The position numbers were made by a program, and so were the translations under genes. The notes under the pieces were generated by a model that made no database searches, was not told the DNA's origin, and saw only the letters and a program-made list of their open reading frames with translations. A stretch of DNA of 64,000 nucleotides, from contig NZ_ML123050.1 of the NCBI RefSeq assembly GCF_003846175.1, positions 393,896 to 457,895 of the forward strand, given 5' to 3'. Origin of the DNA: Streptomyces sp. ADI95-17. GTDB lineage: Bacteria; Actinomycetota; Actinomycetes; Streptomycetales; Streptomycetaceae. Position 1 is the first letter of the stretch. Each line of letters begins with the position of its first letter. Positions 34,145 to 42,188 of this stretch are shown one piece after another.

Positions 34145-34205
34145 GCAAGCGGTGTTTCGCGGGTGGCGGGGCGTGCGCGCAAGCGGTGTTTCGCAGGTGG
34201 CGGGG
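34145..34205. repeat. Two 27-bp direct repeats
   Basis: GCAAGCGGTGTTTCGCGGGT and seven more bases at 34145-34171 recur at 34179-34205 with one mismatch, seven bases apart. They lie between the terminator and the end of the TrmO-like gene. Confidence 0.8.
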
Positions 34206-34206
34206 C

Positions 34207-34674
34207 TTACGGCTGGAAGTACTCCGACATCATGCGGCTGACCCATTCGGGCTGCTTGACATCCACCGCGCGGAACTCCGCCATCGTCGGCTTCAGGTCG
34301 ATGACCGGGGTGCCCGAGACCGCATCGAGGCCCACCACCGTCAGTTCGCGGCCCTGGACGGATTCGATGACGCAGCACGTCACACCGATGCGGTTCGGTC
34401 TGCGGGGGCCGCGGCCGGCGAAGACGCCAACGGGCGGGAGGTCGGAGCGGCCACGGTAGGGACGGGGCTCGCGGTAGTCGTCCTGTTCCGGGAACTGATC
34501 GAGGACGAAGAGCACCTCCACGTGGGAGAAGCCATCCAGACCCTGCAGGCACGCCTCGCCGAAGCGCTCGTCGACAGTGATCGTGCTACGGACGGCGCCC
34601 CAGTTGTCCGTGTGCTGGATATCCGTTCGGTCGTTCCGGACCGTACCTATCGGTGTGACCTCGAAGCTCGCCAT
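34207..34674 (-). CDS. TrmO-family tRNA methyltransferase-like protein
   Basis: 155 residues, a single UPF0066/TsaA beta-barrel: FEVTPIGTVRNDRTDIQHTD, GFSHVEVLFVLDQF, PVGVFAGRGPRRPNRIGVTC, GTPVIDLKPTMAEF. Family members use SAM to N6-methylate t6A37 in tRNA-Thr; the C-terminal extension of E. coli TrmO is absent, as in other short bacterial and archaeal members. Whether this copy acts on tRNA is not certain. Codon use is normal for the window. Confidence 0.85.
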   Translation of the reverse strand: MASFEVTPIGTVRNDRTDIQHTDNWGAVRSTITVDERFGEACLQGLDGFSHVEVLFVLDQFPEQDDYREPRPYRGRSDLPPVGVFAGRGPRRPNRIGVTCCVIESVQGRELTVVGLDAVSGTPVIDLKPTMAEFRAVDVKQPEWVSRMMSEYFQP

Positions 34675-34804
34675 GGCAAGGTTCTACCTCTGCGGTCAGC
34701 CCCGTGCCCAGCCGGCAATGGCGGGGACAGCCAGCACAGCCGGGCGTGCCGGGGCGCCCGGGGCGCCCGCGGGATGGAGATCGATGGTCGGTCCACCGCA
34801 TCTC

Positions 34805-34846
34805 ATCAGCGATGAGCAATCAGCGATCAGCAATCGGCGATCAACC
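34805..34846. repeat. Three 14-bp tandem repeats
   Basis: ATCAGCGATGAGCA, ATCAGCGATCAGCA and ATCGGCGATCAACC head to tail, 130 bases upstream of the TrmO-like gene. Could be a regulator-binding array or a minisatellite. Confidence 0.6.
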
Positions 34847-34943
34847 GGACAGTCACGTCCGATCAACTCACCGACCCGGCCAAAGAGGTACGGTCCAGCA
34901 ACCGCGGGAGGTCGCAGGGGCGACTGCGGTGGACCCGGTGGTG

Positions 34944-35714
34944 TCACCCCACGCCGGGGCAGGCCATCACGGGCTTGACCGCTCGGACGATGGCGGAGTG
35001 CATGCCGTCGGCAACAGCGTGGGTCGGGGCGAGCTCGATGTCCGTGAAGCCGGCCGCCGACAGCCCGTCGTGGTACTCGGCGAAGGAGAGCGCACCGGCG
35101 ATGCAGCCGACGTAATCGCCACGCTCGGCCCGCTGCGCCGGGGTGAGTCCGTCGTCGGCGACGACATCAAGGACGCCGATCCGGCCGCCGGGGACCAGGA
35201 CGCGGAACATCTCGGCGAAGACAGCCGGCTTGTCGGTGGACAGGTTGATCACGCAGTTGGAGATCACGACGTCCATCGTGCCCGCGGGCAGCGGGATGGC
35301 CTCGATCTCGCCCTTGAGGAACTCGACGTTCGTGACGCCGGCCTTCTTCTGATTGGCCAGGGCGAGGGCGAGCATCTCCTCCGTCATGTCCAGGCCGTAC
35401 GCCTTGCCTCCGGGTCCGACACGGCGGGCGGAGAGCAGGACGTCGATGCCGCCGCCGGAACCGAGGTCGAGGACGCGCTCGCCTTCGTGGAGATCGGCGA
35501 CGGCGGCCGGGTTGCCGCAGCCCAGTGCGGCGGCGACGGCCTCGGCCGGGAGTGCGTCGCGTTCGTCGGCCGCGTAGAGCGCTCCGCCGAAGTTGCCATC
35601 GACCTCAACCGGTTCGGGCCCACAGCAGCTGGTGCCGCCTTCGGTGACTTTGAGGGCCGAGGCGGCGTATCGCCGGCGGACGGTCTCTCGCAGGTCCGCG
35701 GACTGCTCGGTCAT
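34944..35714 (-). CDS. arsM: Arsenite methyltransferase
   Basis: 256 residues; ATG with GGGGAG upstream. SAM motif VLDLGSGGGIDVLLSARRVG and GLDMTEEMLALA. Conserved arsenic-binding cysteines are present at about 66 (LGCGN), 154 (ISNCVINLS) and 204 (YVGCIAGAL), with an extra pair C30-C31 (GGTSCCGPEP). Methylates As(III) stepwise to volatile or less toxic forms in the cytoplasm. It stands alone here; no arsR, arsB or arsC is adjacent, although the window starts with an ArsB-type gene 34 kb away. Confidence 0.93.
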   Translation of the reverse strand: MTEQSADLRETVRRRYAASALKVTEGGTSCCGPEPVEVDGNFGGALYAADERDALPAEAVAAALGCGNPAAVADLHEGERVLDLGSGGGIDVLLSARRVGPGGKAYGLDMTEEMLALALANQKKAGVTNVEFLKGEIEAIPLPAGTMDVVISNCVINLSTDKPAVFAEMFRVLVPGGRIGVLDVVADDGLTPAQRAERGDYVGCIAGALSFAEYHDGLSAAGFTDIELAPTHAVADGMHSAIVRAVKPVMACPGVG

Positions 35715-35730
35715 GACTCACTCCCCAAGA

Positions 35731-35758
35731 GCTTGCATCGATCCTTATCAATGCAAGC
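35731..35758. promoter_or_regulatory. Dyad in the arsM promoter, probable ArsR-type site
   Basis: GCTTGCAT (35731-35738) and ATGCAAGC (35751-35758) form a perfect dyad with a 12-base spacer 17 bases upstream of arsM. A further TGCATCGA copy at 35767-35775 repeats TGCATCGA at 35734-35741. This is the type of site bound by ArsR/SmtB repressors. Confidence 0.55.
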
Positions 35759-35759
35759 A

Positions 35760-36276
35760 TGCGCCCTGCATCGAAGTTCGTCAACATAGAGAAATGTCGA
35801 AACAATAGCTGGCCGCACTCGGCCGGGAAGAGGGCGGCTGGTGTCCGGCCTAGACGACGCTCTCGCGGTCGCCATCGCCACCTTTGGTGCCACATCCGGC
35901 CAGGCCCTCGCCGGAGTCGTCGGTCTCCGCATAGGACTTCCCGTTCTCATCGGTCTGGTCCACGTCGCCCTTACCGCACGCCGCCGCTTTCCCCCAGCCC
36001 GACCCCGCGACCGCACCGGCCACCGCCCCGGAAGGCCCCGCCCACGCCTGAGAGCTCGAAGCCGTCCGTCCTCATCGTCTCCGCCCACGGCGCCGACCGC
36101 TCCCGGATGGCACCACCTGGCCGGGGACCGATTCGAGGTCCCCCGCCGGGGGTGTCAGGACGCATTGGGTCGTGCATCACGGTTCCAACGAGAGGCCGCA
36201 TCCCCGATCATGTCGACTCGTTGTGACCACGCAGTCCGACCGGCCACGAGGTCGGCTCAGAGCAGGAGACTTCATC
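35760..36276. other. About 500 bp without a supported gene
   Basis: Both strands have open frames. The minus strand from 36000 to a TAG near 35850 reads GKAAACGKGDVDQTDENGKS then YAETDDSGEGLAGCGTKG with strong G/C third positions and could be the tail of a lost Cys/Gly/Asp-rich protein. The plus strand reads a hydrophobic DALAVAIATFGATSG from a GTG at 35841. Neither has a recognisable family or ribosome-binding site. Confidence 0.35.
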
Positions 36277-36954
36277 ATGCGTCATCCAGTACTCGCCGCC
36301 GCGTCGGCGCTCGTCGCCACCCTCGCACTGTGCGCTCCGGCCGTCGCAGCCCCGACGGCGTCCACCTGGACGCCGGTCATCTTCGTGCACGGCCGCAATA
36401 GCGATCCCGGCGTCTGGACCACGATGATCAGCCGCTTCGAGTCCGCGGGGGATCCGAAGAGCCGCTTCTTCGCCTGGGACTACGACACATCACTGTCGAC
36501 CAACGAGGTGCTGAGCGCCCAACTGGCCGACTACGTCAACCGCGTGCTCGACGAGACCGGTGCGGAGCAGGTCGACATCGTCGCGCACAGCCTGGGCAGC
36601 CTACCGTCCCGTTGGTACATCAAGTTCGGGGGTGGGGGGACCACCGTCCGGAACTGGGTGTCGCTGGCCGGCCCCAACCACGGCACGAGCCTGGGTTATC
36701 TCTGTGCTCTCTGGGACCAGGGGTGCAGGGACATGACGCCCGGCTCGTACGTCGTCCAGCACCTCAACGAAGCGGACCCGACACCCGGATCCACGCGGTA
36801 CACGACGTTCCGTTCCGGCTGCGACGAGCAGACCAGTCCGACCACGAGCACGATGCTGGACGGGGCTGCAAACCTTGAGACCAGCTGCCTCAAGCACAAC
36901 GCTCTGCTGACGGATCCAGCCGTCGCGGACCAGGTGCACACCGTCCTGAAGTAG
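36277..36954 (+). CDS. Secreted lipase/esterase of the LipA-like alpha/beta hydrolases
   Basis: 225 residues; ATG with AGGAGA upstream. Sec signal peptide HPVLAAASALVATLALCAPA, cleavage after AVA-A. Alpha/beta hydrolase landmarks: WTPVIFVHGRNSDPGVW (oxyanion hole), nucleophile in VDIVAHSLGSLPSRWYI (A-H-S-L-G), VSLAGPNHGTSLG, and late Cys-rich GCDEQTSPTTST and ETSCLKHNALL containing the catalytic His. Matches class 2 lipases of Streptomyces. Followed by a hairpin terminator at 36971. Confidence 0.9.
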   Translation: MRHPVLAAASALVATLALCAPAVAAPTASTWTPVIFVHGRNSDPGVWTTMISRFESAGDPKSRFFAWDYDTSLSTNEVLSAQLADYVNRVLDETGAEQVDIVAHSLGSLPSRWYIKFGGGGTTVRNWVSLAGPNHGTSLGYLCALWDQGCRDMTPGSYVVQHLNEADPTPGSTRYTTFRSGCDEQTSPTTSTMLDGAANLETSCLKHNALLTDPAVADQVHTVLK

Positions 36955-36970
36955 TACTCCTGTCCCCGGG

Positions 36971-37017
36971 GGGCGGGGCCTCGGCAGCAGTCGGACCGAA
37001 CAGCCCGGGCCCCGCCC
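36971..37017 (+). terminator. Hairpin terminator after the lipase gene
   Basis: GGGCGGGGCC (36971-36980) pairs exactly with GGCCCCGCCC (37008-37017), 17 bases behind the stop codon, loop 27 bases. Confidence 0.6.
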
Positions 37018-37245
37018 TGCCCGTCGTAGCGTGGAGGTGTGTCCGGTCGATGCCCGGCCCCTTGCAACCGCGTTCCTGACTCGACCCGTGCCGGGCACGG
37101 CAAGCACGGATCTTCGCACGAAGTGCTGCCGGTTGTGACGGAGTTCCCTGCGGCTCTCTCATGTCGTGACCGACCGACATGGCCAACAACACCGTCGGCC
37201 ATGTGGCGTCGCGTTATGACTAGCAGCGTTGGCCTTCCCTCGGGA

Positions 37246-37983
37246 TCAGGACATCAGCACCGCTTTCCCCAGCGCGACCACGACACCGTCGTCGTTGCAG
37301 GAGCTCTCGTCACTGATGTCGGCCTCTATGCCGAGCTTGACCACTCCGGTGATGTCCACCGACACGGTCTGCGGTCTGTTGACCTCCAGCATGATGTTCT
37401 TACGGGTTTTCCCGTCCCCGATGACCGCCAACTTCCCGCTCACAGCTACGGCGTTGTCGTCGAGCCCCACGGTCAGGACGAGCTTCTTGTACCTCTGGTT
37501 GATGCTGTACTCGGTGCCGGGCTGACAGGGGTATTTGACAACCATGGCATTGGAGTAGGACTTACCCCCCAGCGTCACGGTCTGGAGACCGAACTCGTCG
37601 TCGGGATAGTCCCCGAGCGGGGTGAGATCGCTCAGAGCGACTTCACCCGACGGCAGCGGAGCGGGCGCGGGCGACTGTGCGGAGTCTTCGTCGGCCGGCT
37701 CCCGGGGCGACGCCTCGACGGTGGCCGTGGCGGTGGCCGTCACGGTTTCCGTGACCGTCACGGTCTTGGCCGTCGGAGAGTTCACCACGGTCGGCAAGCC
37801 GAAGAACCCGAGCAGCAGACCGACGACGGCCGTGATGGCCGAGACGAGCGCGGCGATCTCGCCGACCCCTCTCGGTCGTGGCGCCGGCGGCGGTGTCGGA
37901 GGTCCGGGATCTGGCGGCGAGGGCGGCCGTGCCGGTGGCGGCGGAGGTGGCGCTCCGTCGTCGGGTGGTGTTGCTGAACTCAT
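37246..37983 (-). CDS. Membrane-anchored NPCBM/NEW2-domain protein
   Basis: 245 residues. A Pro-rich cytoplasmic start (DDGAPPPPPPARPPSPP and more) leads to one transmembrane helix, VGEIAALVSAITAVVGLLLG, then a Thr/Val-rich linker (TVTVTETVTATATATVEA). The extracytoplasmic domain from about residue 120 has LQTVTLGGKSYSNAMVVKYP, YSINQRYKKLVLTVGLDDNA and ADISDESSCNDDGVVVALGK, which fits the carbohydrate-binding NPCBM fold. Probably a surface sensor or wall-binding protein; partner not evident. Confidence 0.78.
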   Translation of the reverse strand: MSSATPPDDGAPPPPPPARPPSPPDPGPPTPPPAPRPRGVGEIAALVSAITAVVGLLLGFFGLPTVVNSPTAKTVTVTETVTATATATVEASPREPADEDSAQSPAPAPLPSGEVALSDLTPLGDYPDDEFGLQTVTLGGKSYSNAMVVKYPCQPGTEYSINQRYKKLVLTVGLDDNAVAVSGKLAVIGDGKTRKNIMLEVNRPQTVSVDITGVVKLGIEADISDESSCNDDGVVVALGKAVLMS

Positions 37984-38207
37984 CGGCCGTTCCTCCCCGT
38001 TGCGAGTAGAGATGCATTAAACGGGATGCCAACCTCGCGCGGCTAGACCTGGCCGGCCGATCACGCGGCTGCTTCGCAACCGAGATGTTGATGCGGACAG
38101 GGGAGGAGTGGTTTTGCCCGGAAGGCCGGGTTGGTGTGGGCAGTGCGGGAACAGCTCTGAGGACGCGGCTCGGGGCAACAGTGTGTTCGCGAGCAGCGCC
38201 GTGCGGC

Positions 38208-38756
38208 TCAGACCCCCGGAAGGGACGGATCGGGAATCCAGGGGTCCGGTGCGGTGATGGACCAGCGTTCGTGGTCCCGCCAGCCCCCGTTGATGTAGAG
38301 GTAAGCGGGTGAGACCCCTTCGTAGCGGAAGCCCAGCCGCTGGACCAGGGCCAGGGATGCCTTGTTCGCCGGCCTGATGTTGGCCTCCAGTCGGTGGAGC
38401 CGCAGGTCGGTGAAGGCATGTTCCAGGGTGGCGGCGATCCCCTCGGTCATGTACCCGTACCCTGCGGACGGAGCGAAGGCCGCATAGCCGATGGACGCGC
38501 CCTGGTAGCGACCCCGGATGATCGAGTTGATGTTGACCATGCCGGCGGCTGCGCCGGAATCCCGTACACGGACCAGAAAGCCCAGGTTGCTGCCGTCGTC
38601 GAAGCGGCGCATCCAGGTCCGGAACTCCTCCGCGGTCGCAGGCAGCCGCATCCATGGCAGGTGCAGCTCGGAACTGGCCCGCACGAGCGTGCAGAACTCG
38701 TCCTGGTCGGCGAGGGTGAGCGGGCGCAGTTCTACCCGTGACGGCATCTTGAGCAT
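38208..38756 (-). CDS. RimJ/RimL-type GNAT N-acetyltransferase
   Basis: 182 residues. VELRPLTLADQDEFCTLVRA, NLGFLVRVRDSGAAAGMVNI, SIGYAAFAPSAGYGYMTEGI (acetyl-CoA loop) and LHRLEANIRPANKASLALVQ then RLGFRYEGVSPAYLYINGGW follow the Rim acetyltransferase pattern. The substrate could be a ribosomal protein N-terminus or another amine. Isolated gene with no operon partner. Confidence 0.88.
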   Translation of the reverse strand: MLKMPSRVELRPLTLADQDEFCTLVRASSELHLPWMRLPATAEEFRTWMRRFDDGSNLGFLVRVRDSGAAAGMVNINSIIRGRYQGASIGYAAFAPSAGYGYMTEGIAATLEHAFTDLRLHRLEANIRPANKASLALVQRLGFRYEGVSPAYLYINGGWRDHERWSITAPDPWIPDPSLPGV

Positions 38757-38784
38757 GGACCAACGTTAGGGCCTGTGAGCAGTG

Positions 38785-38920
38785 GGCCACCAGAGTGATC
38801 CGCTTCACGGACGGTTTCGGTGGCGGAGACGGATCGGGGCACCGCGGCAGGACGTACGCGAGCGGGACGGTGAGTGGAAAACGGTGTACGGGTCGTTCCG
38901 CCGCCGGAACACCCTGCTTC
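38785..38920 (+). mobile_element. IS5-family transposase fragment
   Basis: The plus strand reads LHGRFRWRRRIGAPRQDVRE then RDGEWKTVYGSFRRRNT. This is the N-terminal box of IS5-type transposases (R-x-R-T-G-x-P-W-R-D-x-P-x-x-x-G-x-W-x-T-V-Y-x-R-F-R-R-W). Nothing of the catalytic core follows. A scar only. Confidence 0.55.
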
Positions 38921-39039
38921 CGCTGTCGGACCTGCGACTCCCTTCAGCCCCCGGCTTTCAGGCGACCTCGCACGTAAAGTGGCGTGGTGCTTCCGGAGCC
39001 AGTCGCCAAGGGGCCCGGGCCGGCAAGGTGTCGTACCGG

Positions 39040-40182
39040 TCAGGACAGGCTGCCGCGAAGGGCGTTGACGCGCTCGGCGCCCGCATCGAAGGCGGTCCCG
39101 TCGAGCGTGCCGGCCGCCAGGGCCTCGCTCAGAGCGGTCACCGCTTCCTCCCCCTGGGCGGCGTCACGGGCCGAGCACAGGATCAGGTCCATGCCGGCCG
39201 CGGCTGCCAGCACCGCCCTCTCCGCCGTGCTGCCGTAGGCCCGAAGCGCCCCGGCCTCCAGGGCGTCGGTGACCGTCACTCCCGGGAAGCCGAGCCGGTT
39301 CCGCAGCTCGCCGACCACGGTCGGGGACAGGCCGGCGGGCCGGTCGGCGTCCAGCGCGCGGTAGACCGCCCAGGAGAGCATGACCAGCTTGGTCCCGGCC
39401 GAGATCGCCGCCCGGTACGGCACCTCGTCGACGCTGCGCAGTGTGGACACGGACGTGGTGAGGGTGACGGGCCCCAGGTCGGTGTTCTGGTTCGCGGAGG
39501 CGGGGCCGAGGCCGGGAAAGTGCTTGGCGGTGGCGGCCACTCCGGCGTCCTGCTGCGCGGTTATAAAGGCCGAACCGCATGTGCCGACCTCATCCTGGTC
39601 CTTGCCGTACGACCTCTCGTACTGGTCGGTGAAGTCGCCGGCCCTGCGGTACACGTCGAGCACCGGCGCCAGGTTGACGTTCATTCCGACGCCCGCGAGG
39701 TTCATGCCCGCAGCGTTGCCGGTGAACTCCGCCTGTCCCTCCGGGTCCGTGGAACCGCCTACGTCCTTCGCTGACAGCACGGGCTCGCCGGGCAGGCGGC
39801 GCACCATGCCACCCTCCTGGTCTGTCATCAGGAGCAGCGGGGCCTTCACGGGGGCGGAGGCGTTCGCGTCGTTCATCTCCTGGATGACGCCCTCGATCTG
39901 GCTCAGGCTCTCGATGTTCTCCCCGAAGAAGATCACCCCGGCCGTACGGCCCTCCCTGATCGCGTCCATCAGCCGGGCCGGCGGGGTGAGTCCCGGGTAG
40001 GAGTGGATGACGCGCTGTCCGGCGCGCTGTTCCGGTTTCAGGGCGGGCAGGGAGGTGTGCGCCCTTTCGGGAATGCGTACGGCTGCGTCCGATCGGCCCG
40101 CCAGCCCCATCCCGCCGGCCAGGGCCGCTGTTCCGGCGAGCAGAGCGCCGCGCCTGCTGAGGGGCTGTGGTGTGGAGGTCAT
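39040..40182 (-). CDS. Secreted GH3 beta-N-acetylhexosaminidase-like protein
   Basis: 380 residues from the ATG at 40182, with GAAGGAG upstream. Twin-arginine-like signal SRRGALLAGTAALAGGMGLA. GH3 N-domain: GVIFFGENIES, LLLMTDQEGGMVRRLPGEP, MNVNLAPVLDVYRR, TAKHFPGLGPASANQNTD, and the nucleophile Asp in GVTVTDALEAGAL. In NagZ the K-H-F-P-G loop is followed by D-S-H, whose His is the acid/base; here the position reads N-Q-N-T-D, so the mechanism differs or relies on another residue. Likely trims GlcNAc from wall fragments or chitin outside the cell. Separated from the GH25 gene by a terminator. Confidence 0.87.
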   Translation of the reverse strand: MTSTPQPLSRRGALLAGTAALAGGMGLAGRSDAAVRIPERAHTSLPALKPEQRAGQRVIHSYPGLTPPARLMDAIREGRTAGVIFFGENIESLSQIEGVIQEMNDANASAPVKAPLLLMTDQEGGMVRRLPGEPVLSAKDVGGSTDPEGQAEFTGNAAGMNLAGVGMNVNLAPVLDVYRRAGDFTDQYERSYGKDQDEVGTCGSAFITAQQDAGVAATAKHFPGLGPASANQNTDLGPVTLTTSVSTLRSVDEVPYRAAISAGTKLVMLSWAVYRALDADRPAGLSPTVVGELRNRLGFPGVTVTDALEAGALRAYGSTAERAVLAAAAGMDLILCSARDAAQGEEAVTALSEALAAGTLDGTAFDAGAERVNALRGSLS

Positions 40183-40239
40183 GACTTTCTCCTTCGCGAA
40201 CTGTCGTTGTGCCCGGCCGGACCATCGGCCGGCGATCCA

Positions 40240-40275
40240 GGCCGGAGCAGACCAGCCGGTCGGTCTGCTCCGGCC
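40240..40275 (-). terminator. Hairpin terminator between GH25 and GH3 genes
   Basis: Perfect 14-bp stem GGCCGGAGCAGACC (40240-40253) with its reverse complement at 40262-40275, eight-base loop. It lies downstream of the leftward GH25 gene (stop at 40341) and 58 bases before the GH3 start. Confidence 0.82.
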
Positions 40276-40340
40276 CACGGTGCCGATCACGCCGGGGTCA
40301 CCGGCCCCCGGAGGCGATCACCGCGCGCTCGGGCCCGCCG

Positions 40341-41225
40341 TCACGGAGTGTTGTTGGCCAGAGCCAGCAGGCGGGAGCGGTCGCCGCTGAAGCGGTCGCG
40401 GTCGACGTTCCCGGAGATGCCGCTCACCGCTCCGGTGGACGTGTACTGCCAGACGGTCCAGAACGGGAAGCCCTGCGGGATGCTGGGGCTGCCCGCGGAG
40501 GTCCAGTGGGCCACCCACAGCGGGCTCCTGGCGGACATGCCCGTCCAGCCACCAGTGCAGGAGTTCCACCAGCTCGCGCTGGTGTAGATCACGACGTCAC
40601 GGCCGGTGCGGGCCTTGTACTTGTTGTAGAAGTCGAGGATCCAGGACTGCATGGCCGCGGGCGTCTTGCCGTAGCAGGTGCCCTCGATGTCCAGCACGCC
40701 GGGGAGCGTCAGATTGTCGCGGGACCAGGCGCCACCATTGCTCGCGAAGAAGTCCGCCTGTGCCGCGCCCCCGGACACGTCCGGCCGCGCGAAGTGGTAC
40801 GCGCCCCGGATCACGCCGGCGTTGTAGGCGCCCAGGTAGTTGGCGCTGAATGTGGGGTCCTTGTACGTGGTGCCCTCGGTCGCCTTCATCCAGGCGAACT
40901 CGATGCCCGCGCTGCGGACGGAGCCCCAGTTGATGCTGCCCTGCCAGCTGGAGATGTCCACACCCACGGGGTTCGCCAGGAGGTTCGCATCCGGTGTCGT
41001 GTCGAGCTTGAGCTGCCGGGTGTCCGGCTTGAAGTCTTTGCTGTCCTGGACGTAGCCCACGCCCATGTAGCCCTTGCCCTGTGGCACGGCGCTGTCTGAC
41101 GGCAGTGGCGTCGAGGAGGCGGTGCCCGACATCAGGCTCAGAGTCAGCGCGGCACTCGTGCCGAGGACGCCTGCCACAGTGAGTCTTTGCTGTATGGACT
41201 TGGGGGAATGGTTCCTGGGGAACAA
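40341..41225 (-). CDS. Secreted GH25 lysozyme (N-acetylmuramidase)
   Basis: 294 residues with a TTG start at 41225, chosen because AGGAGGAAACC lies directly upstream and the residues following form a signal peptide (LTVAGVLGTSAALTLSLMSG). GH25 barrel: NPVGVDISSWQGSINWGSVR (catalytic Asp), FAWMKATEGTTYKDPTF, VIRGAYHFARPDVSGGAAQ, the D-x-E pair in LPGVLDIEGTCYGKTPAAM, and PFWTVWQYTSTGAVSGISGN. Cleaves the MurNAc-GlcNAc bond of peptidoglycan. A DasR-box-like site lies about 245 bases upstream. Confidence 0.93.
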   Translation of the reverse strand: MFPRNHSPKSIQQRLTVAGVLGTSAALTLSLMSGTASSTPLPSDSAVPQGKGYMGVGYVQDSKDFKPDTRQLKLDTTPDANLLANPVGVDISSWQGSINWGSVRSAGIEFAWMKATEGTTYKDPTFSANYLGAYNAGVIRGAYHFARPDVSGGAAQADFFASNGGAWSRDNLTLPGVLDIEGTCYGKTPAAMQSWILDFYNKYKARTGRDVVIYTSASWWNSCTGGWTGMSARSPLWVAHWTSAGSPSIPQGFPFWTVWQYTSTGAVSGISGNVDRDRFSGDRSRLLALANNTP

Positions 41226-41468
41226 GGTTTCCTCCTGCTTGGTGGGGGGGTGAGATTCAGTGGTTCCGAGTGGTCCTTCGGTGCGGTGGATCTCAGCGCG
41301 TCGGCACGGGTGCGGCGCGGCGCGGCAAACAGAAAGGTCGGCGTGCATCCGGTCAGGAGGAACCGGCCGTGCGCATCCCACCGAGGGATCTACGCGCGTC
41401 CGCTTGACGCGAACACGACATATTGAGCCACGGGAACACGCGCCCGGTAAATAGCTTTCCGATTCGTT

Positions 41469-41484
41469 AGTGGTCTAGACCCAT
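41469..41484. promoter_or_regulatory. DasR-box-like site (dre) upstream of the GH25 gene
   Basis: AGTGGTCTAGACCCAT matches the dre consensus AGTGGTCTAGACCACT at 14 of 16 positions, including the whole palindromic core GGTCTAGACC. DasR is the GntR-type GlcNAc regulator of Streptomyces. About 245 bases upstream of the lysozyme start codon, so a long leader or an upstream promoter is implied. Confidence 0.72.
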
Positions 41485-41915
41485 CCGCACTCCGGTGAAC
41501 TGCGGAAACGGATCGACGTCGGCAGAACTTTTTTCAAGTGGCGGGAGCAGGCCGGGAGTTGTCAGGCTGACCGCGTGGCATTGCACCGATCGTGCGAAAA
41601 TGTCGCCGCTTCTCGTGGAGCGCGTTCGGGGTCCGCGAGTAGGTACTGCCGTCACAGCGGTCGGCGTTACTCCCCGATGACGAAGGCAGCCCTGAGCGCT
41701 CAAGGCGGATCACCGCAGAGGAAGGGCCGGGGCAAGGGTCCCTGCCGCTCCTCCCCCACGGCAGGCCGGACGCGAACCGGTTCGTCCGGTATTCAGGCGT
41801 CCCGCCCAACCGGAACCGGAACGCGGCGGACGCCAGTCCCTCAGGGCCTTGTCGCCCTCCAACGGTTGCTGCCGCCCGAGGCCGGAATCGGCTACCAGCG
41901 GAGCGGCAGGACGAC
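41485..41915. other. Non-coding stretch upstream of the small ORF
   Basis: Between the dre-like site and the frame at 41916 only overlapping unsupported open frames are seen. It includes CCGGTTCGTCCGG-type partial dyads at 41777-41792 and AACTTTTTTC at 41526-41535. No recognisable gene. Confidence 0.4.
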
Positions 41916-42188
41916 GTGATCGATGTCGCTGCCCGGCGCGGACTCGATCGCAGCCGACCATCGGCCACCGGAGCACGGCCGCTCGGTAGCGTGCCCAGCA
42001 TCGCCGTCCCCGTGTGCACGGTCAGCAGTACCTCGGACGTACCGGCCCAACTCGCCCTGGCAGGCCGCCTGGCGCAACGCACCTCCAGCGGGCACACTGC
42101 CACGGTGTCCGCGGCCGTGTACTTCCCGAACGTGGGGAATCCGTCCCACTTCAATGCCGAACCGATGTCGTTCCTGGAGATCGAATGA
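41916..42188 (+). CDS. Small ORF coupled to the isochorismatase gene
   Basis: 90 residues from a GTG at 41916; its stop overlaps the next start as ATGA. Codon third positions are strongly G/C. The second half, VPAQLALAGRLAQRTSSGHT then YFPNVGNPSHFNAEPMSFLE, looks like a genuine protein end. It may be the C-terminal remnant of a larger gene that once preceded the isochorismatase. Family not recognised. Confidence 0.4.
   Translation: MIDVAARRGLDRSRPSATGARPLGSVPSIAVPVCTVSSTSDVPAQLALAGRLAQRTSSGHTATVSAAVYFPNVGNPSHFNAEPMSFLEIE

Noticed and set aside
35841..36000. A small membrane protein in the gap before the lipase gene
   Set aside because: Hydrophobic in one frame, but the opposite strand shows equally good coding statistics and neither has a start site.
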